The notes under the pieces are model-generated. The model saw nothing but the letters and a program-made list of their open reading frames with translations. It had not been told where the DNA came from and did no database searches. A stretch of DNA of 64,000 nucleotides from Pseudomonas grimontii (GTDB lineage Bacteria; Pseudomonadota; Gammaproteobacteria; Pseudomonadales; Pseudomonadaceae): contig NZ_VFES01000016.1 in the NCBI RefSeq assembly GCF_007858185.1, positions 1 through 64,000 on the forward strand, in the 5' to 3' direction. The first letter of the stretch is position 1. Each line of letters opens with the position of its first letter. This document shows positions 59,587 through 64,000 of the stretch, one piece after another. Made by a program: the position numbers and the translations under genes.

Positions 59587-60208
59587 CGCTGCTCAAATGG
59601 TGTTCGCCCCAACGCGGCAGCATGTCCTGAGGGATATTCAGCAGGTTGAGAATCCGCGCCACCACGAAATCCACCAGGTCATCGATGGTTTGCGGCTGGT
59701 GATAGAAGCCAGGCGACGCTGGCAGGATGGTCACCCCCATGTTCGACAACTTGAGCATGTGCTCCAGATGAATGCTCGAATACGGCGCCTCGCGCGGTAC
59801 CAGGATCAACTGGCGGCGCTCCTTCAACGTCACGTCGGCGGCGCGCTCGATCAGGTTGTTGCAGGCACCCGTGGCAATCGCCGACAACGTACCCGTGGAG
59901 CACGGCACCACAACCATTGCCGCTGGCGCACCCGAGCCCGATGCCACCGGCGACATCCAGTCTTCCTTGCCATAGACCTTGATCTGCCCCGCCGCCGCAC
60001 CGGTGTACTCGGTGAGGAAGGCTTGCATCATCTGCACCTTGGGCGGCAGTGCGACATCAGTCTCGGTGGCCATCACCAACTGCGCAGCCTTGGAGATCAG
60101 GAAGTGCACCTCGCGGTCTTCGCGCACCAGGCAATCGAGCAGGCGCAAGCCATATGGCGCGCCGGATGCGCCGGTCATCGCCAGGGTGACGCGCTCGGGG
60201 CCACTCAT
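59579..60208 (-). CDS. ubiX: Flavin prenyltransferase UbiX
   Basis: The 209-residue enzyme makes prenylated FMN, the cofactor of the UbiD decarboxylase in ubiquinone synthesis. It has TGASGAPYGLRLLD (about 11-24), VVVPCSTGTLSAIATG (catalytic Ser region) and LVPREAPYSSIHLEHML (about 137-153). Length is normal. Start overlaps the mpl stop by four bases (ATGA), so it should be co-transcribed with mpl and the YceK-like gene. Confidence 0.94.
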   Translation of the reverse strand: MSGPERVTLAMTGASGAPYGLRLLDCLVREDREVHFLISKAAQLVMATETDVALPPKVQMMQAFLTEYTGAAAGQIKVYGKEDWMSPVASGSGAPAAMVVVPCSTGTLSAIATGACNNLIERAADVTLKERRQLILVPREAPYSSIHLEHMLKLSNMGVTILPASPGFYHQPQTIDDLVDFVVARILNLLNIPQDMLPRWGEHHLSSDE

Positions 60209-61554
60209 TTCAGCGCCTCGGCCAGTTTGCCGTGCAAGCCGCCGAAGCCGCCGTTGCTCATGACCACCACATGGGTGCCGGGCTTGGCCTGGTGCTTGAC
60301 GAACTCAATGATGCCCTCGATGGAATCACAGACTTTCGACGGCACCGTGCACTGCGCTGCAATCGCCGGCAAGTCCCAGCCGAGATTGGCCGGGGCATAC
60401 CACACCACCTGGTCGGCATCGTTAACGCTTTCCGGCAGGCCGTCGCGGTGCGCGCCGAGCTTCATGGAGTTTGAGCGCGGCTCGACAATAGCAATGATCG
60501 GGGCATCGCCAACGCGTTTGCGCAGGCCGTCGAGGGTGGTGGCAATGGCCGTTGGGTGGTGGGCAAAGTCGTCGTAGATGGTAATCCCATTCACGTCGGC
60601 GACCTTTTCCATGCGGCGCTTCACGCTCTTGAATGCACTCAAGGCAGCAATGCCCATCGACGGCACCACGCCCACATGCCGCGCGGCCGCCAGGGTGACC
60701 AAGGCATTGGCGACGTTGTGCTGGCCAGTCATGTCCCACTCGACGATGCCTTGGGCCTCGCCTTCAAACAGCACTTCAAACCGGGAACCGTCTTCACTGA
60801 GCAACTTGACCTGCCATTGCCCTTGCGCACCGGTGGTTTGCACCGGGGTCCAGCAGCCCATCTCGATCACGCGCTGCAAGGCTGGCTCGGTGGTCGGATG
60901 GATGACCAGGCCTTCGCTCGGAATGGTGCGCACCAAATGGTGGAACTGCCGCTCGATGGCCGCCAAGTCGGGGAAGATGTCGGCGTGATCGAACTCAAGG
61001 TTGTTGAGGATCGCCGTGCGTGGACGGTAGTGGACGAACTTGGAGCGCTTGTCGAAGAAGGCGCTGTCGTATTCGTCGGCTTCAATCACGAAGAACGGCG
61101 TATCACCCAGGCGCGCCGATACCGAGAAGTTCTGCGGCACGCCGCCAATCAGGAAGCCCGGGCTCATGCCCGCGTGTTCCAGCACCCAGGCGAGCATGCT
61201 GCTGGTGGTGGTCTTGCCGTGGGTGCCGGCAACGGCCAATACCCAGCGACCTTGCAACACATGGTCGGCCAGCCACTGTGGACCGGACACGTAAGGCAAG
61301 CCTTTGTTGAGGACGTATTCGACAGCCGGATTGCCGCGGGACATGGCATTGCCGATCACTACCAGGTCCGGCACCGGGTCGAATTGCGCCGGGTCGTAAC
61401 CTTGGGTCAGCTCAATGCCCTGGGCCTCAAGTTGCGTGCTCATGGGCGGGTAAACATTGGCATCTGAGCCCGTTACATGATGGCCCAGTTCTTTAGCAAG
61501 AACCGCCATCGACCCCATGAAGGTGCCGCAGATACCAAGAATATGAATGTGCAT
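60205..61554 (-). CDS. mpl: UDP-MurNAc:L-Ala-gamma-D-Glu-meso-Dap ligase Mpl
   Basis: The 449-residue Mur-ligase-family protein joins recycled tripeptide to UDP-MurNAc, feeding the murein recycling pathway along with LdcA. It has the start MHIHILGICGTFMGSMA, the ATP site VAGTHGKTTTSSMLAW (about 107-122), the FFVIEADEYDSAFFDKRSKF block and the C-terminal VVMSNGGFGGLHGKL. The ATG at 61552-61554 follows GAGGTCGAC. It heads the mpl-ubiX-yceK-like unit. Confidence 0.95.
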   Translation of the reverse strand: MHIHILGICGTFMGSMAVLAKELGHHVTGSDANVYPPMSTQLEAQGIELTQGYDPAQFDPVPDLVVIGNAMSRGNPAVEYVLNKGLPYVSGPQWLADHVLQGRWVLAVAGTHGKTTTSSMLAWVLEHAGMSPGFLIGGVPQNFSVSARLGDTPFFVIEADEYDSAFFDKRSKFVHYRPRTAILNNLEFDHADIFPDLAAIERQFHHLVRTIPSEGLVIHPTTEPALQRVIEMGCWTPVQTTGAQGQWQVKLLSEDGSRFEVLFEGEAQGIVEWDMTGQHNVANALVTLAAARHVGVVPSMGIAALSAFKSVKRRMEKVADVNGITIYDDFAHHPTAIATTLDGLRKRVGDAPIIAIVEPRSNSMKLGAHRDGLPESVNDADQVVWYAPANLGWDLPAIAAQCTVPSKVCDSIEGIIEFVKHQAKPGTHVVVMSNGGFGGLHGKLAEALK

Positions 61555-61627
61555 AGTCGACCTCGTAAACATCGAGGCAGGTTAGCGCAGGGGGGCGAAA
61601 ATCGCACTCTTTAGCTGTAGGACCAAT

Positions 61628-63529
61628 CTATTGAGCCGCTCGCGCAATCCCGTGTCGGCGCAGCTTTCTATACAGCGTGTTACGACTGACACCCAACTGC
61701 TCCGCCGTGTGGGTCATGTGCCAGCGTTGTTGCTCCAGGGCCGTGAGCAAGGCGAGTCGCTCAGCGTCCCCCAGGGGCGAGTCGGCAAGCCTGGCGTCGG
61801 CGACCGGTTGTGGCCGAGTCTGGCGGATCAACGCAGGTAAATCCTCAAGACCGACCCGGCCGTCGTCACACAGCGCGGCCAGCGTACGCAACACCGTGCG
61901 CAGCTGTCGAACGTTGCCCGGCCAAGGGTAGGCCAGCAGCGCCGAGCGCGCCGCCGGGTCGAGTTGTACGCTCTGTGCGCCCGCCTCTTGCGCCAGCAGG
62001 AAATCCAGCAGTTGGGACTTATCGCTGCGTTCACGCAACGGCGGCAAACCGACTTCCAGGCCGTTGAGTCGGTAATACAAGTCTTCACGAAAACTGCCGT
62101 CCTGCACGCGTTCCAGCAAATTCCGGTGAGTCGCGCTGATAATTCTGACATCAACCGCCTGGGGCTCACCGCCGATGGGCACCACCATGCGGTCCTCCAG
62201 CACCCTTAACAGGCGCGTCTGTAGCGCCAACGGCATGTCGCCGATTTCATCGAGGAACAACGTGCCGCCGTCGGCCTGTTGCAACTTGCCCTGCATGCCT
62301 TCCTTGCGCGCGCCGGTAAAGCTGCCGCCGCGATAGCCGAACAGTTCGCTTTCGATCAGGCTTTCCGGGATGGCGGCACAGTTGAGGGCAACAAACGCCT
62401 TATCGGCTCGCTGGCTGGCGTGATGCACGGCCTTGGCGAAGGCCTCTTTGCCGGAGCCGGTTTCGCCGTTGATCAGCAAGGGCACATCACGCTCGAATAC
62501 CCGCAGCGCCTTGCGGAAATCGTTTTGCAACGCCGGGTCGCCCAGGCAGATACCCGGCAGGCGCGGCCGTTCGGGTTCAGGCTTGACGAACGGCGCTGGC
62601 TGGCTGCGCGCCTGCCCACGCAGGGCGGCGAACAGATGCCGGCCATCGCGCGTACGCAAGGGCCAACTGGCCGTCGCATTGGCGCTGGCGCGACCGAGTA
62701 ACTGATCCAGGGAGCACTCGAAAAACGTCTCCACCGGCAGCCCCAGTAAACCGTCACGCACTTGACCCAACAGGTTCAACGCGCTTTGGTTGACCGCGCA
62801 AATGCGCCCTTCGCCATCGAACGCCAACAGCCCCTCGCTGAACAGGCCCACCGACTCGGCCTGCAGGTGAAAGCGCAGCAGCCAATGGTGTTCAAAGTTG
62901 CGCAGGAAGTAGCAACTCTCAATCATCTTCGCCGACAGGTTGACCAGCGCCATGGTGTGGAACTGGCTCTGGCGCGACACGGCTTCGCGTGCCGAGGACA
63001 CATCGAGCACCGCAAGCAGCTCGCCATGGGGGTCGAACACCGGGCTCGCCGAACAGGTCAGCCCGGTGTGGCGGCCACGAAAATGTTCATCGCGATGAAT
63101 GGTCAACGACTGGCGCTCCACCAGGCAGGTGCCGATGCCATTGGTGCCCTCGCGCGCTTCGCTCCAATCGGCACCGAGCCACAACCCGGCCCGCTCGAAA
63201 ATCTTGCGCTCGGACGGCGCGGTGACGCAATTGAGGATCACCCCTCGCGCATCGGTCAGCAGCACCGCGTGACCAGCGCCCGAAAGCTGCTGGTGCAGGC
63301 TGTTCATCTCGCTGCCGGCAATATGCAGCACCTGTTGCAGGCGCTCGCGGCTTTCCAGCAGGCGGCCGTGCTCAAGCACAGTGGGGGCGATGGTCTGCGC
63401 AGGGTCGAGGTGGTAGTCCTCCAGGCAGCGCAGCCAGGAGCGGGCGATGGAAGGATCGCCGGCCGGATCGCGCCCGCGCGCCACGGTGAGGACTTGCTGG
63501 GCATGGCGACTGAAATGATCATTGTGCAT
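61628..63529 (-). CDS. Sigma-54 dependent activator, AcoR-like
   Basis: The 633-residue protein has a GAF-type sensor region (about 40-190), a PAS-like segment (about 210-280) and the AAA+ domain (about 310-540, Walker A NGETGSGKEAF, GAFTGA loop present as GSFTGA, Walker B TLFLDEIGDM). A Fis-type helix-turn-helix (HTAEQLGVSRNTLYRKLRR) ends it. AcoR-type activators respond to aldehydes or alcohols. It diverges from an aldehyde dehydrogenase and lies beside the candidate activator sites of that gene. The ATG at 63527-63529 is the family start. Confidence 0.88.
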   Translation of the reverse strand: MHNDHFSRHAQQVLTVARGRDPAGDPSIARSWLRCLEDYHLDPAQTIAPTVLEHGRLLESRERLQQVLHIAGSEMNSLHQQLSGAGHAVLLTDARGVILNCVTAPSERKIFERAGLWLGADWSEAREGTNGIGTCLVERQSLTIHRDEHFRGRHTGLTCSASPVFDPHGELLAVLDVSSAREAVSRQSQFHTMALVNLSAKMIESCYFLRNFEHHWLLRFHLQAESVGLFSEGLLAFDGEGRICAVNQSALNLLGQVRDGLLGLPVETFFECSLDQLLGRASANATASWPLRTRDGRHLFAALRGQARSQPAPFVKPEPERPRLPGICLGDPALQNDFRKALRVFERDVPLLINGETGSGKEAFAKAVHHASQRADKAFVALNCAAIPESLIESELFGYRGGSFTGARKEGMQGKLQQADGGTLFLDEIGDMPLALQTRLLRVLEDRMVVPIGGEPQAVDVRIISATHRNLLERVQDGSFREDLYYRLNGLEVGLPPLRERSDKSQLLDFLLAQEAGAQSVQLDPAARSALLAYPWPGNVRQLRTVLRTLAALCDDGRVGLEDLPALIRQTRPQPVADARLADSPLGDAERLALLTALEQQRWHMTHTAEQLGVSRNTLYRKLRRHGIARAAQ

Positions 63530-63616
63530 GTTCTTATTATTCTCCCTGCGTGAGAGTGCCCAGCATCCCCCAGCCCTCCAGCCAATGCAATCCCGCGCCG
63601 ACCCACTGGTCACGAT

Positions 63617-63669
63617 CTGTACCGTTTATGGCACAAACTGTCACAACGCCTGTACCGCTCCTGCCACAA
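63617..63669. promoter_or_regulatory. Two candidate activator-binding sites
   Basis: Two 20-base near-copies, starting at 63617 and 63650, share 16 of 20 positions and lie 33 bases (three helical turns) apart. Each is dyadic (TGTACC, six bases, then GGCACA or GCCACA). They lie between the regulator and exaC genes and 55-105 bases upstream of the -24 element. This is the usual place for enhancer sites of sigma-54 activators. The regulator bound is inferred as the divergent AcoR-like protein. Confidence 0.6.
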
Positions 63670-63720
63670 CAAGGCATTGCAACCATCCCCAAGCCCTTGA
63701 TTTCCCTGGCCTGCAAAGCG

Positions 63721-63737
63721 CTGGCCCAACCTTTGCT
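63721..63737 (+). promoter_or_regulatory. Sigma-54 promoter (-24/-12) upstream of exaC
   Basis: CTGGCCCAACCTTTGCT has GG at 63723-63724 and GC at 63735-63736 with exactly ten bases between, the fixed spacing of sigma-54 promoters. The match to TGGCACG-N4-TTGC is good. The start of transcription would be near 63748, about 54 bases before the exaC ATG. Confidence 0.8.
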
Positions 63738-63801
63738 CTACGCTTTACCAAGCGCTTGCGCGCTGCACTCCAATAAACATAAAAGCCAGGAGATACCCAC
63801 C

Positions 63802-64000
63802 ATGCGTTACGCACACCCCGGTACTGAAGGCGCGATCGTTTCGTTCAAGGCCAAGTACGGCAACTACATTGGTGGCGAATTCGTTGCCCCGGTTGATGGC
63901 AACTACTTCACCAACACTTCGCCGGTCAACGGCAAGCCTATCGCCGAATTCCCGCGCTCCACTGCCAAAGACATCGACAAGGCGCTGGACGCCGCCCACG
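63802..64000 (+). CDS. exaC: Aldehyde dehydrogenase, ExaC type (3' end outside window)
   Basis: The 66 visible residues begin MRYAHPGTEGAIVSFKA and continue KYGNYIGGEFVAPVDGNYF, the usual N-terminal part of the ExaC/AldB aldehyde dehydrogenases (about 506 residues). An AGGAGA ribosome site precedes the ATG. The enzyme oxidises acetaldehyde and related aldehydes formed from alcohols. It is expressed from a sigma-54 promoter at 63721 and probably activated by the divergent AcoR-like regulator. Confidence 0.88.
   Translation, partial: MRYAHPGTEGAIVSFKAKYGNYIGGEFVAPVDGNYFTNTSPVNGKPIAEFPRSTAKDIDKALDAAH

Overview
The window looks like the chromosome of a Pseudomonas of the fluorescens group. This rests on a high-GC core-gene layout typical of the genus (thiD-thiE-hemL, miaB-phoH-ybeY-ybeX-lnt, leuS-lptE-holA, and proA-nadD-rsfS-rlmH-mrdA-rodA-mltB-rlpA-dacA-ybeD-lipB-lipA). 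It also rests on many copies of the TGTGGGAGGGGGCTTGC-type REP/REPIN repeat between genes. Species assignment is inference. Gene content is almost all vertical core; I see no prophage, transposase, integrase, CRISPR array, rRNA or tRNA.

Layout. 1-125 is an AT-rich stretch that abruptly replaces the front of a histone-deacetylase-family gene, so that gene is 5'-truncated. 0.8-9.6 kb carries a flavoprotein, RhlE helicase, a YedA-like exporter with a divergent Lrp regulator, a relic-bearing spacer (5.1-5.6 kb), an exonuclease, NYN and DUF2076 proteins, a YciC membrane protein and an endonuclease/exonuclease/phosphatase protein. 9.6-20 kb holds HrpB, a lipoprotein, a FieF-like cation exporter, a DUF6515 protein, a second Lrp regulator, RluE, AMP nucleosidase and an AidB-like acyl-CoA dehydrogenase. 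20-26.5 kb holds a 7TMR-DISM hybrid kinase, then thiD-thiE-hemL, a Sel1 protein and a DUF1820 protein.

26.6-38.2 kb is RNA modification and ribosome maturation (miaB, phoH-like, ybeY), envelope lipoprotein maturation (ybeX, lnt), leuS, lptE, holA and arfA, a 54-codon ribosome-rescue gene. 38.3-52.2 kb is mostly cell-wall work: a lipoprotein lytic transglycosylase, LD-carboxypeptidase, and a long minus-strand cluster from proA down to lipA containing the elongasome pair PBP2/RodA, MltB, RlpA and the PBP5-type carboxypeptidase, with NAD and lipoate synthesis genes attached. A strong terminator after dacA separates ybeD-lipB-lipA from the upstream cluster.

52.3-64 kb holds a 3-methyladenine glycosylase, a DedA-PAP2 fusion, a Lon-N-like protein, LrgA/LrgB, a MaoC dehydratase, a MORN-repeat lipoprotein with a legumain/caspase-type (C13) protease domain, ubiX-mpl, and a sigma-54 activator diverging from an ExaC-type aldehyde dehydrogenase. 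A textbook -24/-12 promoter and two spaced dyad sites lie between the last two genes.

The most interesting items are the C13/MORN lipoprotein, the sigma-54 promoter with helically phased candidate activator sites, two structural classes of REPIN (one with a conserved asymmetric loop found in both orientations), the short natural ArfA, an orphan terminator suggesting a small RNA or gene at 14.7-14.95 kb, and the AT-rich junction at the left edge. I found no clear multi-gene novel system.
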